This document shows, piece by piece, positions 36,727 to 46,121 of a stretch of DNA of 64,000 bases. The stretch is taken from positions 322,001-386,000 of the forward strand of contig NZ_OZ038524.1 in the NCBI RefSeq assembly GCF_964036635.1, written 5' to 3'. Origin of the DNA: Tenacibaculum dicentrarchi (GTDB taxonomy: Bacteria; Bacteroidota; Bacteroidia; Flavobacteriales; Flavobacteriaceae). Numbering within the stretch: the first letter of the stretch is position 1; the number at the start of each line of letters is the position of its first letter. The notes below the pieces were generated by a model. That model was not told where the DNA came from. It saw only the letters and a program-made list of their open reading frames with translations, and did no database searches. Made by a program: the position numbers and the translations under genes.

Positions 36727-37707
36727 ATGATTCATAAATTAACTTACATAGTATCTTTTTTTATACTTTTTCTTTCTTGCACACAAAAAAAAGAATCATC
36801 AAAAAATAAGTTACAAGGCTTTGTTTTTGGTACAACGTATCATATTACTTATTTTGAAAATGAAAATAAAGCTAATTATCAAAAATCAATAGATAGTTTA
36901 TTTAGTTTAGTTAATAATTCATTATCTACGTATTTACCAACTTCGGATATTTCAAAGATAAATAAAGGTGATACTACCGTAGTTGTTCATGATATGTTTA
37001 TTGAAGTTTTTGCAAAAGCGAAAAAAATATATAAAGAAACAGATGGCTATTTTGACCCTACAATTGGTAAATTAATTAATGCTTACGGATTTGGGTCGGG
37101 TAAGGAGCGTAAAAATTTATCATCCGAAGAAATTAAAAAATTGATGGTTGGTGTTGGTTTTAATAAAGTGAAACTTAAAAATAACAAAGTTTATCGTGAG
37201 TCAAATCAGATTGAATTTAACGTAAATGCTTTTGCAAAAGGATACGGTGTTGATGTTATTGGTCGGTTTTTAGAAACTAAAAACATCCATAATTATTTGA
37301 TTGAAATAGGTGGAGAAATTAGAGCAAGAGGAAAAAAGAATGATAAATTATGGAAAGTTGCCATAGAAAAACCAAATATTGATGGAACACGCTCACTTCA
37401 AAAAATAATTTCTTTAGATAATGAATCAATGGCTACTTCTGGTAATTATCGAAAATTTAAACTAAATGAAAATGGTAAAAAAATTGTACATACTATTAAT
37501 GCTAAAACAGGTTTAGCTAATGAAAGTAATTTATTAAGTGTTTCAGTGCGATTAAAAGGCGATTGTGCCGATGTAGATGCTTATGCAACAGCTTTTTTAG
37601 CTATGGGATTAGAAAAAACTAAAGCATTTTTACAAAAACATCCTGAGTTAAAAGTTGTCCTATTATATAATGACAAAAACAATGAATTGAAAGAATTTGA
37701 AAATTAA
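36727..37707 (+). CDS. apbE: FAD:protein FMN transferase (ApbE-like lipoprotein)
   Basis: 326 residues with a lipobox (FLSCTQKK). It covalently attaches FMN to Thr residues of periplasmic or membrane proteins, for example NqrB/NqrC. Motifs: FGTTYHITY near residue 35, NVNAFAKGYGVD, IGGEIRARG, SGNYRKF and HTINAKTG with the FAD- and Mg-binding residues. A TATTTTTG -7 box is at 36704-36711. The last nucleotides overlap the convergent methyltransferase stop. Confidence 0.93.
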   Translation: MIHKLTYIVSFFILFLSCTQKKESSKNKLQGFVFGTTYHITYFENENKANYQKSIDSLFSLVNNSLSTYLPTSDISKINKGDTTVVVHDMFIEVFAKAKKIYKETDGYFDPTIGKLINAYGFGSGKERKNLSSEEIKKLMVGVGFNKVKLKNNKVYRESNQIEFNVNAFAKGYGVDVIGRFLETKNIHNYLIEIGGEIRARGKKNDKLWKVAIEKPNIDGTRSLQKIISLDNESMATSGNYRKFKLNENGKKIVHTINAKTGLANESNLLSVSVRLKGDCADVDAYATAFLAMGLEKTKAFLQKHPELKVVLLYNDKNNELKEFEN

Positions 37708-38486
37708 CTCTTAAAACATACAGGTAAAATTTCGCCTTTCATCAATGCAAATCGTGCTAGTTTTTCTGGTGCGATTTTTTTTGTAAAATCAACTTCATCA
37801 ACTTTAAAACCTATGGAGCGAAGTTTATCAAAATAATCACGACCGTAAACACGTACATGGTCGTATTGTCCGAATATTTTTGTGCGTTCCTTTTCATCGG
37901 TAATTGAATCATCTTCAAAAGTTTTTTCTCTTGATAAATCTTGTGGAATCTGAAAAATACCAAATCCGCCAACTTTTAGCACTCTGTATAATTCTTGCAT
38001 TGCTTTTGTATCATCAGAAATATGTTCTAAAACATGATTACAAAAAACAACATCAAATTCATTGTCTTTAAAAGGTAAATCGCAAATATCGGCTTTTACA
38101 TCAGCAATTGGCGATTCTAAATCAGAAGTAATATAATCTAAGTTTTTTTGTTTTCTGAAGATATCTAAAAAGCATTGTTCAGGTGCAATATGAAGTACTT
38201 TTAATTTTTTATCCGAAGAATTATTTGAAGATAAAAAATTTGTTTCATTTTGTAAATACAACCATAATAAACGATGTCTTTCTAATGATAGGGTAGAAGG
38301 CGAAAGTGCATTTTCTCTTTGGATTCCATATCCGTAAGGCAAAAATTTACGGAATGATTTTCCATCAATTGGGTCGGTAAATACATCACCTTTTAACCAC
38401 CACGCAATTACTGGGCGTACCAAATAACTAGCTTTAATTAATAAAGGTCGTGGAATGGTGTTTAATATGGATTTGAATATTTTCAA
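37704..38486 (-). CDS. Class I SAM-dependent methyltransferase
   Basis: 260 residues. The Rossmann core shows KVLHIAPEQCFLDIF (motif I variant), DYITSDLESPIADVKADICDLPF, and FDVVFCNHVLEHISDDTKAMQELYRVLKVGGFGIF, as in methyltransf_11/UbiE-like enzymes. The N-terminal 60 residues are hydrophobic and may lie on the membrane. Substrate unknown. It precedes map by a terminator-free strand junction only on its 5' side. Confidence 0.85.
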   Translation of the reverse strand: MKIFKSILNTIPRPLLIKASYLVRPVIAWWLKGDVFTDPIDGKSFRKFLPYGYGIQRENALSPSTLSLERHRLLWLYLQNETNFLSSNNSSDKKLKVLHIAPEQCFLDIFRKQKNLDYITSDLESPIADVKADICDLPFKDNEFDVVFCNHVLEHISDDTKAMQELYRVLKVGGFGIFQIPQDLSREKTFEDDSITDEKERTKIFGQYDHVRVYGRDYFDKLRSIGFKVDEVDFTKKIAPEKLARFALMKGEILPVCFKS

Positions 38487-38500
38487 CTAGTAATAAATTA

Positions 38501-38533
38501 AAAAAATCAGCCTTTATTTAAAGGCTGATTTAT
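38501..38533 (-). terminator. map terminator
   Basis: AAATCAGCCTTT-ATTT-AAAGGCTGATTT, 12 bp stem, T-run on the minus strand, between map and the methyltransferase gene. Confidence 0.88.
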
Positions 38534-38538
38534 ATTTT

Positions 38539-39342
38539 TTATGCTCTAAATTCGTCTTCTTCGTTAGTTTCAATACCTAAAGCTTCGTGCACATATTTAA
38601 AGGTAGAAAGTAATTCTGGTTTACCATTAACAATAGCAACATCATGTTCAAAATGAGCCGAAGGTTTACCATCTAAAGTAGTAATTGTCCAACCATCATC
38701 ATGTTGTAAAATCTTGTGAGTTCCTAGGTTTGTCATCGGTTCAATGGCAACAACCATACCTTCAACAAACTTTTTACCACGACCTCTTTGACCGTAATTT
38801 GGCATTTCTGGGTCTTCGTGCATTACACGACCTAAACCATGACCAACCAATTCACGAACTACTCCGTAACCATGTTTTTCAGTAAAGTTTTGAATAGCAA
38901 AACCAACATCGCCAACACGATTTCCTACTTTTAATTCACGAATACCAACATACAAACTTTCTCTAGTTACGTCTAGTAGTTTTTGAGTTTCGGCAGCAAT
39001 TTCACCAACAGCAAATGTGTAAGCATGATCACCGTAAAAACCATTTTTAATCGAACCACAATCAATCGAAATAATATCACCTTCAATTAAAGGAGTTTTG
39101 TTAGGGATTCCGTGTACAACTTGTGAGTTAGGACTCATACAAAGGGTGTTCGGGAAATCATATAATCCTAAAAAACCAGGAATTGCACCTTGCTCGCGAA
39201 TAAATTCTTCGGCAAGTTTATCTAAATATAAAGTAGAAACACCAGGTTTTACTTCTTTAGCTAACATCCCTAAAGTTTTTGATACGACTAATGCGCTTTC
39301 ACGCATGATTTCTATTTCTTCTCTAGTTTTTCTTTTGATCAT
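38539..39342 (-). CDS. map: Methionine aminopeptidase type I
   Basis: Removes the N-terminal Met from new proteins. From the start chosen (ATG at 39340-39342, product MIKRKTREEIEIMRES) it has 267 residues, matching the family; an upstream in-frame ATG at 39363 would add seven residues. Metal-binding and active-site residues lie in CMSPNSQVVHGIP, SIDCGSIKNGFYGDHAYTF, VGHGLGRVMHEDPEMPNYG and the C-terminal FEHDVAI. A TAAATTTG -7 box (complement of 39361-39368) supports the later start. Confidence 0.95.
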   Translation of the reverse strand: MIKRKTREEIEIMRESALVVSKTLGMLAKEVKPGVSTLYLDKLAEEFIREQGAIPGFLGLYDFPNTLCMSPNSQVVHGIPNKTPLIEGDIISIDCGSIKNGFYGDHAYTFAVGEIAAETQKLLDVTRESLYVGIRELKVGNRVGDVGFAIQNFTEKHGYGVVRELVGHGLGRVMHEDPEMPNYGQRGRGKKFVEGMVVAIEPMTNLGTHKILQHDDGWTITTLDGKPSAHFEHDVAIVNGKPELLSTFKYVHEALGIETNEEDEFRA

Positions 39343-39428
39343 CTTAAAAATATTGAACGGCAAATTTACGCTTATTTATGGTTTTTTTTTGATTTTAAAA
39401 GTATAAATACTTAGCTCTTTTAAATCGT

Positions 39429-40946
39429 TTATAGCAATGAATCTTGTGTCATTTCTTTGGGTTGTGGCACGTTCATTAAGTGTAAAATAGTGGGGGCAAT
39501 ATCGCCTAAAACACCATCTTTTATGGTTTTTAATTCTTTATCAACTAAAACCATTGGTACAGGGTTTGTGGTGTGAGCAGTATGAGGAGAACCGTCAGGA
39601 TTCATCATTGTTTCACAATTACCGTGGTCGGCAATTACAATAGTTGTATAATCGTTTTCTAAAGCTGTTGTAATTACATCTTTTACACAATTATCAACCG
39701 TTTCACAAGCTTTTACTGCTGCTTCAAAAACACCTGTATGACCAACCATATCGCCATTTGCAAAGTTTAAACATACAAAATCAACAGCTCCTTCTTTTAA
39801 TTCAGGAACAATTGCATCACGAATTTCGTAAGCACTCATTTCTGGTTGTAAATCGTATGTTGCTACTTTTGGCGATGGACACAATAAACGTTTTTCACCT
39901 TTAAATTCTTGTTCTCTTCCTCCAGAAAAGAAAAATGTTACGTGTGGATATTTCTCCGTTTCAGCAATTCTAATTTGAGTTTTACCTGCGTTTTCTAAAA
40001 CTTCGCCTAAGGTATTTTCAATATTATTACTGTTGTAAATTACTTTAATATCTTTAAAAGTTTCATCATAATTTGTCATGGTAACAAAGTATAATGGTAA
40101 TTTTTTGGTATTAAGTTCAGGAAAATCTTTTTGATTCAGAATTTCGGTTAATTCACGACCTCTATCTGTTCTAAAGTTAAAAAAGATAACAACATCATCT
40201 TCTTTAATCGTTGTTTTAGGTTGATTTTTTTCATCAACCATAATAATAGGTTTTACAAATTCATCCGTAATATTTTCATCATAGTTTTCTTGAATACTTT
40301 TGGTAGCATCAGTAGAAATTTCTCCTTTTCCGTTAACTAAAGCATCGTAAGCTAATTGCACTCTTTCCCAACGATTATCTCTATCCATAGCAAAGTAACG
40401 ACCTGTAATTGTTGCCAATTTACCTGTTGTTTTTTGCATATGCTTTTCAATATCATTGATAAAATATTTCCCTGATTTAGGGTCACAATCTCTACCATCA
40501 GTAAAAGCGTGTAGAAAAACATCCGATAAACCAAAATCAGCGGCAGCACTAAGTAATCCTTTTGCATGATTTATATGAGAATGAATTCCTCCATTAGAAA
40601 CCAACCCTAAAAAGTGCACATTTTTATTGTTTTTCTTGGCGTAATCAAAAGCATTTAATAATTCAGTTTCTTGCGCTAACGTACCTTCATCAACAGCTTT
40701 GTTGATTTTTGCAAGATTCTGATATACAATTCTACCAGCACCTAAATTCATGTGTCCAACTTCCGAATTTCCCATTTGTCCTTCAGGTAATCCAACATGA
40801 TTTCCATCGGTACGCAATTCTGCGTGTGGAAATTTATCGTATAACGAATTTATAAATGGAGTTTTGGCATTGTATATGGCAGATACTTTAGGGTCTTGAG
40901 TAATTCCCCAGCCATCAAGTATCATTAAAATTACTTTTTTGTTCAT
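39429..40946 (-). CDS. gpmI: 2,3-bisphosphoglycerate-independent phosphoglycerate mutase
   Basis: Interconverts 3- and 2-phosphoglycerate in glycolysis using two Mn ions. 505 residues from the start MNKKVILMILDGWGIT (ATG at 40944-40946); an extended frame to 41006 encodes 20 hydrophobic residues absent from the family. The catalytic Ser is in GQMGNSEVGHMNLGAGR, and the metal-binding DHGNCETMMN and HTAHTTNPVPMV blocks are intact. Followed upstream by repeat copy 3. Confidence 0.95.
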   Translation of the reverse strand: MNKKVILMILDGWGITQDPKVSAIYNAKTPFINSLYDKFPHAELRTDGNHVGLPEGQMGNSEVGHMNLGAGRIVYQNLAKINKAVDEGTLAQETELLNAFDYAKKNNKNVHFLGLVSNGGIHSHINHAKGLLSAAADFGLSDVFLHAFTDGRDCDPKSGKYFINDIEKHMQKTTGKLATITGRYFAMDRDNRWERVQLAYDALVNGKGEISTDATKSIQENYDENITDEFVKPIIMVDEKNQPKTTIKEDDVVIFFNFRTDRGRELTEILNQKDFPELNTKKLPLYFVTMTNYDETFKDIKVIYNSNNIENTLGEVLENAGKTQIRIAETEKYPHVTFFFSGGREQEFKGEKRLLCPSPKVATYDLQPEMSAYEIRDAIVPELKEGAVDFVCLNFANGDMVGHTGVFEAAVKACETVDNCVKDVITTALENDYTTIVIADHGNCETMMNPDGSPHTAHTTNPVPMVLVDKELKTIKDGVLGDIAPTILHLMNVPQPKEMTQDSLL

Positions 40947-41033
40947 TTTTATTGAATTGGACGGTAAAAATAAGAAACATTTTATCGTTTTATAAAAAAT
41001 AAACAAATGGATTATTTGCTATAAAATTTTTTA

Positions 41034-41119
41034 GAAGCAATTTCCCGCTTTCCGCACTCGCTTTTTTTTGAAGAAAAATCAAAAAAAGAGCTCAAACAAA
41101 TGCTTCAATCGGGGCTAGG
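41034..41119. repeat. Dispersed structured repeat, copy 3 (subtype B)
   Basis: Near-identical to the copy at 58149. Compared with subtype A, GCTCTTTTTTGA becomes GCTTTTTTTTGA, GGAGC becomes AGAGC and CAATTGCTAC becomes CAAATGCTTC; outer and inner stems still pair. It is just after the 3' end of the M48 gene. Confidence 0.85.
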
Positions 41120-41132
41120 GTTTTGTACTAAA

Positions 41133-41165
41133 AAAATGCTTTCAGAAATCATCTAAAAGCATTTT
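41133..41165 (-). terminator. M48 peptidase gene terminator
   Basis: AAAATGCTTT / AAAAGCATTTT with 12-nt loop; T-run on minus strand. Confidence 0.7.
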
Positions 41166-41182
41166 GAGTTATTTTTTAATAT

Positions 41183-41956
41183 TTATTTACGATACTTACG
41201 AATAGCACTTTTAATTTTTTCGATTCTATTTTCAGGGTCGGGGTGAGTACTTTGAAATTCTGGAGTTCTGTTAGGTCCTGCAGCAGCTTTTAAAATTTGC
41301 ATTACACCGATTAAACTTTCAGGGTTATAACCAGCATCAAGCATTAATTTAACGCCAATTTCGTCACTTTCTAATTCGTCACCTCTACCATATTTCATGT
41401 TAATAACATTTGCAATTCCTGCCATTCCCTGCGCAGTACTTGGGTCAAAACCAACAGAAGCACCTGAAAGTAAACCTTGAGTTAAATCTTGTTTTGCCAT
41501 ACGAGCTGCCGAATGTCGCCCGATAACGTGTCCAATTTCATGACCTAAAACGCCTGCTAATTGGTCTTTATTTTTTAATTTATTGAATAATGCAAACGTT
41601 ATAAAAACTTGTCCGCCAGGTAAAGCAAAAGCGTTAATAGTTCTATCATCTCTTAATAAATGAAATTCAAAAGGATATCCAGATTCTCTAGCAATACTAT
41701 TATCTACTAATTCTTTACCAATTTTATCTACTAATAATTGAGCGTTATTATTCGGATGTAAACCACCGTGTTGTTGTGCCATTTGTGGTGCGCTACTTAA
41801 ACCGATAGCAATTTCTTGTTTTGGAGAAATAGAAATATGTTGTTTTTTACCTGTATAAGGATTTATTTCTGCACTAGAACAGTATTTAAATAAAGCAAAA
41901 AGTGCAATAGCAGCACCAATTAATAGTTTAACTTTTGCACTTCCGCGATTTCTCAT
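41183..41956 (-). CDS. M48-family membrane-anchored metallopeptidase
   Basis: 257 residues with an N-terminal membrane segment (KVKLLIGAAIALFALFKYC) and the zinc motif in GVLGHEIGHVIGRHSAARM (HEIGH), a downstream Glu in ELESDEIGVKLM and an ENRIEKI C-terminus. It resembles BepA/LoiP-type periplasmic proteases that handle misfolded outer-membrane proteins. The Cys in FKYCSSAE could be a lipid-attachment site. Confidence 0.92.
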   Translation of the reverse strand: MRNRGSAKVKLLIGAAIALFALFKYCSSAEINPYTGKKQHISISPKQEIAIGLSSAPQMAQQHGGLHPNNNAQLLVDKIGKELVDNSIARESGYPFEFHLLRDDRTINAFALPGGQVFITFALFNKLKNKDQLAGVLGHEIGHVIGRHSAARMAKQDLTQGLLSGASVGFDPSTAQGMAGIANVINMKYGRGDELESDEIGVKLMLDAGYNPESLIGVMQILKAAAGPNRTPEFQSTHPDPENRIEKIKSAIRKYRK

Positions 41957-42069
41957 AATTTATTTTAATTTTTTTGATTAAAGTAAAGATACAAAATATA
42001 TAATTTAATAAATATCGATTTTAATCAACTATAAAAAACTTAAATTTACAACGTAAAATATATAATAAT

Positions 42070-43818
42070 ATGAATTCTCATTTCGAGTTAAATGAAGTAA
42101 CTAAAAAGTTACCAAAGCACTTACATAAATTTATTGTAAAACAACCATACAACGAATATACCGCCCAAAATCAAGCGGTTTGGCGATATGTAATGCGTAT
42201 GAATATTGATTATTTAGGTAAAGTTGCTCATTCATCATATTTAAAAGGATTAGAAAAAACAGGAATATCAATAAATAACATTCCTTATATGGAAGGAATG
42301 AATCGTATTTTAAAAGAAATCGGTTGGTCGGCAGTTTCTGTTGATGGATTTATTCCTCCAAATGCTTTTATGGAATTTCAAGCATATAATGTATTGGTAA
42401 TAGCTTCGGATATTCGTACTATAAATCATATTGAATATACACCAGCACCAGATATTATTCATGAAGCAGCAGGACACGCTCCAATTATTGCAAATCCTGA
42501 ATATTCAGAATATTTACGACGTTTTGGTGAAATAGGTTCAAAAGCAATTTCATCATCAAAAGATTATGAAATGTATGAAGCAATTCGATTATTATCAATT
42601 TTAAAAGAAGATCCTAATGCGACTAAAAAATCAATAGATGAAGCACAAGAAAAGGTAACGTTGTTACAGGATAATATGGGCGAATTATCTGAAATGGCAC
42701 AAATAAGAAATTTGCATTGGTGGACAGTTGAATATGGTTTAATCGGAACTACTGAAAATCCGAAAATATACGGCGCAGGTTTATTATCATCCATAGGAGA
42801 AAGTAAATGGTGTATGAAATCGGAAGTTAAAAAAGTTCTGTATTCAGTTGCCGCAGCTACTCAAAATTTTGATATTACAAAACCACAACCTCAGTTATTT
42901 GTTACGCCAAATTTTGCGTATTTAAGTTTAGTTTTAGATGAATTTGCTAATACAATGGCACTTAGAACAGGAGGTTTAAAAGGCGTTGAAAAGTTAATCA
43001 ATTCTAAAAATTTAGGAACTGTTGAATTAAGTACAGGAATTCAAATATCAGGGATTTTCACCAATGTTATTGAAGATGAAAAAGGTAAAATCGCCTACAT
43101 ACAAACAACAGGAAATACTGCTTTATCAAACAGAGATAAAGAATTAATTGGTCACGGAATTAGTTATCATGCTGAAGGTTTTGGAAGTCCTGTAGGAAAG
43201 TTAAAAGGAATTAATTTGCCTATTGAAGATATGAGTCCACGTGATTTAAAAGCCTACGGAATTTATGAAGGCGAAATAATAAATCTAGAATTTGAAAGTG
43301 GTGTAGTTGTTGCTGGTAAAATAATTACAGGAACACGCGATTTAAGAGGTAAAATTTTAATAGTGTCTTTAAAAGATTGTACAGTTACTTATAAGGAACA
43401 AATTTTATTTGAACCATCATGGGGAATTTACGATATGGCAATAGGAAAAGAATTAGTTTCGGCATATTCAGGATCTGCAGATGTTGTTTCTTTTGATGAT
43501 ATAGGGAAAGTATCTGAAACAAAAACACATAAAATTAAATATTCAGAAGCTGATAATAAATTATATCAAATGTATGCTGATGTTAGAAAATATAGAGAAG
43601 AAGATACTATTACTGAAAAACTGATTGAAACTATTTTAAAGATACTAAAAAGTGAATATCCAAAGGATTGGTTATTAGTTTTAGAGTTATACGAATTGGC
43701 TTTTAAGAATGATTTTTCGATAAAAATCACCTTAAAAAAATATTTAGAAAGTTTAAAAAGTAACAAGGGTTACAAAGCATTAATAGAAAACGGATTATAT
43801 TTGTTGTCTGAGAAATAA
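42070..43818 (+). CDS. phhA: Aromatic amino acid hydroxylase (phenylalanine 4-monooxygenase) with long C-terminal extension
   Basis: Non-heme iron, pterin-dependent enzyme converting phenylalanine to tyrosine. The catalytic domain is in residues about 1-330, with iron-binding His131 and His136 in HEAAGHAP and the downstream Glu in the YEMYEAIRLL region. At 582 residues it is about twice as long as Pseudomonas PhhA; the extra about 250 C-terminal residues have no recognised domain but, from memory, are standard in flavobacterial homologues. The rhodanese gene follows after 8 bp. Confidence 0.9.
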   Translation: MNSHFELNEVTKKLPKHLHKFIVKQPYNEYTAQNQAVWRYVMRMNIDYLGKVAHSSYLKGLEKTGISINNIPYMEGMNRILKEIGWSAVSVDGFIPPNAFMEFQAYNVLVIASDIRTINHIEYTPAPDIIHEAAGHAPIIANPEYSEYLRRFGEIGSKAISSSKDYEMYEAIRLLSILKEDPNATKKSIDEAQEKVTLLQDNMGELSEMAQIRNLHWWTVEYGLIGTTENPKIYGAGLLSSIGESKWCMKSEVKKVLYSVAAATQNFDITKPQPQLFVTPNFAYLSLVLDEFANTMALRTGGLKGVEKLINSKNLGTVELSTGIQISGIFTNVIEDEKGKIAYIQTTGNTALSNRDKELIGHGISYHAEGFGSPVGKLKGINLPIEDMSPRDLKAYGIYEGEIINLEFESGVVVAGKIITGTRDLRGKILIVSLKDCTVTYKEQILFEPSWGIYDMAIGKELVSAYSGSADVVSFDDIGKVSETKTHKIKYSEADNKLYQMYADVRKYREEDTITEKLIETILKILKSEYPKDWLLVLELYELAFKNDFSIKITLKKYLESLKSNKGYKALIENGLYLLSEK

Positions 43819-43826
43819 TACAACAA

Positions 43827-44141
43827 ATGGGATTATTTAATTTATTTAGAAAAAAAAACATGGGCGAAAAAATACAAGAATATTTAGGTAACCAAGCAAT
43901 TATTTTAGATGTAAGAACTTTAGAAGAATGGAATGAAGGTCACTCAGAAGGAGCAAAACACATTGTTTTAACAACAATTTCAGCAAGGTTTGCAGAAATT
44001 AAAGAATGGAAAAAACCTGTAATCGCAGTTTGTAGAAGTGGTGCTAGAAGTGGTCAGGCAACTGATTTTTTAGTAGCACAAGGAATTGACGTAATTAACG
44101 GAGGTCCTTGGCAAAATGTAGATCAGTATTTAACAAAATAA
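43827..44141 (+). CDS. Rhodanese-like single-domain sulfurtransferase
   Basis: 104 residues, one rhodanese domain with the active-site Cys69 in VCRSGARSG and the entry segment ILDVRTLEEWNEGH. Such proteins carry sulfane sulfur. A second Met (residue 12, ATG at 43860) is also a possible start. Co-transcribed with the hydroxylase gene; the functional link is unclear. Confidence 0.9.
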   Translation: MGLFNLFRKKNMGEKIQEYLGNQAIILDVRTLEEWNEGHSEGAKHIVLTTISARFAEIKEWKKPVIAVCRSGARSGQATDFLVAQGIDVINGGPWQNVDQYLTK

Positions 44142-44150
44142 GTACTGTTT

Positions 44151-45101
44151 TTAAAATATAATAAAAGGAAATGCTTTTTGAAGTGTTTCCTTTTTTTGTG
44201 CTATATTTTTTAAAAACTTCTGATGCGCTTCCGATGTTGGGTTAAAAGAACTATGTGCCAATCCTTTTTGAATTATTTCAACTTCTCTCATCGTTTTTTT
44301 GGTGTTTTCAGAAATCCAAACTTCTATGAATTTTTCCCAAATATAATTGATTGCTGTATTATTTGGATGAATCATATCTTCAGCATAAAAACGATAATCA
44401 CGTAATTCATCCATCATAATTTCATAAGAAGGAAAATAATAAGTGTTATTTTTAGCATCAATAATTTGATGAATTGCGCTTAATAAATGCGCTTTACTTT
44501 GTTGATTTTCAATAAAACCATCTTTTATGTGACGCACTGGCGAAACTGTGAAAATAATTGAAATATCAGGATTAACAGATTTTGTTAAAGCAATAATAGC
44601 ATCTAAACTTTCAGTAACTTCATCAATAGTTAAAATTTCTTTTAAAAAATTTTTCTGCGGAATTTTATGGCAATTCGCTACAATAGCATCCGAAGAAATT
44701 TTACGATAAACCCATGAAGTACCAAGTGTAATTATTAGATGACTCACATTTTTTAAATGCTCAAATGTTGCCGTATTTGCAGTGTTTAAATTATTTAAAA
44801 CTTCTTTTTTATCCGAAGAACTTAAACTAGAATGTGCATCAAAACAATGCCAAGATTCATTGTGTAAAAAAACAGCTTCTTCTGTGTGTTTTTTTTGATT
44901 AATAGCATCCGTAATTAATTTTTCAATAGCTTTTGGATGAAATAAAATTCCGAAAGGATTTTGTTCTGATTGAAATTTATAAAATGATAATTTATTTCCG
45001 ATGTTTTCAGAAAAACAAGAACCTAATAAAAGTAACTTTGAGTTGTAGTTAATTAAATGATGAGGTTGTTTTTTTAAAGGTATTTGTGTTTGAAGTTTCA
45101 T
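44151..45101 (-). CDS. GSCFA-domain protein
   Basis: 316 residues with LLLGSCFSENIGNKL near the N-terminus, the motif naming this Bacteroidetes family, plus GTSWVYR and PVRHIKDG blocks typical of SGNH-hydrolase-like proteins. The Ser in GSCFS and a late His/Asp (AEDMIHPNN) would form the catalytic set. Substrate unknown. Its 3' coding end contains a terminator for the opposite strand. Confidence 0.88.
   Translation of the reverse strand: MKLQTQIPLKKQPHHLINYNSKLLLLGSCFSENIGNKLSFYKFQSEQNPFGILFHPKAIEKLITDAINQKKHTEEAVFLHNESWHCFDAHSSLSSSDKKEVLNNLNTANTATFEHLKNVSHLIITLGTSWVYRKISSDAIVANCHKIPQKNFLKEILTIDEVTESLDAIIALTKSVNPDISIIFTVSPVRHIKDGFIENQQSKAHLLSAIHQIIDAKNNTYYFPSYEIMMDELRDYRFYAEDMIHPNNTAINYIWEKFIEVWISENTKKTMREVEIIQKGLAHSSFNPTSEAHQKFLKNIAQKKETLQKAFPFIIF
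44163..44197 (+). terminator. phhA-rhodanese terminator inside GSCFA coding end
   Basis: AAAAGGAAA / TTTCCTTTT stem then seven T; the hairpin starts 22 nt past the rhodanese stop and lies within the last codons of the convergent gene. Confidence 0.7.
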
Positions 45102-45181
45102 TTTATAAAAATAATGTGCTTCAAAAATAACTATAAAATGGTCAAATTAGTGAGAGTTTTTATTAAATTGAATGAAAAATG

Positions 45182-45189
45182 TATCTTTG
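45182..45189 (+). promoter_or_regulatory. -7 element and putative operator half-site of the photoreceptor gene
   Basis: TATCTTTG, 21 nt before the TTG start at 45211. It runs into TTTGTTTAAT (45186-45195), the same 9-mer (TTTGTTTAA) that occurs twice in the crtI promoter. Confidence 0.5.
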
Positions 45190-45210
45190 TTTAATAAAAA
45201 AGATAATAAA

Positions 45211-46104
45211 TTGAACAATATTAAAAAATCATTTACAATAAAAGACCTTGAAAATATTTCAGGAATTAAAGCACATACTATTCGTATTTGGGAAAAGCGA
45301 TATAATTTATTATCGCCAGAAAGAACAGATACTAATATTAGATATTACTCTTCAGAAAATTTATTGAAATTGTTAAATGTTGTTTTGTTAAATAAAAACA
45401 ATTACAAAATATCTAAAATTTCACAAATGTCTGATAAAGATATTTTGCTAGTAGCAAGAGAATTAGCTTTTAAAAATGCCATAAATGATGAAGCTATAAA
45501 CTCTTTAAAAATGGCAATGTTTCAGTTTGATAAAGTTTTATTTAATAATACTTATAATCAATTATTGAATAAAAAAACATTTAGAGGAATTTTTAAAGAT
45601 GTTTTTGTGCCTTTTTTAAATCATATCGGTTTATTGTGGCAAACAGATACATTGCTACATGCACACGAACATTTTATATCGAATTTAATAGCTCAAAAAA
45701 TTCAAATTAGCACTGAAAAATTGGAATATTCAATAATAGATTCAGATGTTATTTATGTGTTGTTTTTACCCGAAAATGAAGTTCATGAATTAGGATTGAT
45801 GTATTTAAATTATGAACTAGTTTTAAGAGGAAATAAAACCATATATTTAGGACAGAGTTTACCTTTAAGTAACTTGAATTATTTTTTTGAAAGTGATACC
45901 GAAGTTCGATTTATTACATCATTAACCGTTCAGCCTTATGATGATAAAATAATGGATTACTTTCAAGAAATAGAGATAGCTTTAAAAGGTAAAAAACATC
46001 AATTTATTGCTGTAGGTAATAAAACATCAAAAGTAAAAGAAGTTAATTTTGAAGCAAATATTTCTCTTTATAATTCTGTTATAGAACTTTTAAAAGTGTT
46101 GTAA
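45211..46104 (+). CDS. MerR-family cobalamin-dependent photoreceptor regulator (CarH/LitR-like)
   Basis: 297 residues: an N-terminal MerR HTH (FTIKDLENISGIKAHTIRIWEKRY), a helical cap domain, and a C-terminal B12-binding Rossmann domain. Signatures: W143 followed after exactly nine residues by E153-H154 (the W-x9-EH cap of CarH), and E190-x-H192-x-x-G195 (ENEVHELGL) for the lower cobalt ligand. In CarH/LitR, AdoCbl in the dark holds a DNA-bound tetramer that light breaks apart. The start TTG 45211 (LNNIKKSFTIK) is chosen since relatives begin MNNIK and a promoter box lies at 45182; an in-frame ATG at 45172 would lie upstream of that box. It precedes the carotenoid operon. Confidence 0.9.
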   Translation: MNNIKKSFTIKDLENISGIKAHTIRIWEKRYNLLSPERTDTNIRYYSSENLLKLLNVVLLNKNNYKISKISQMSDKDILLVARELAFKNAINDEAINSLKMAMFQFDKVLFNNTYNQLLNKKTFRGIFKDVFVPFLNHIGLLWQTDTLLHAHEHFISNLIAQKIQISTEKLEYSIIDSDVIYVLFLPENEVHELGLMYLNYELVLRGNKTIYLGQSLPLSNLNYFFESDTEVRFITSLTVQPYDDKIMDYFQEIEIALKGKKHQFIAVGNKTSKVKEVNFEANISLYNSVIELLKVL

Positions 46105-46121
46105 ATTTTTTTGATGTATTT

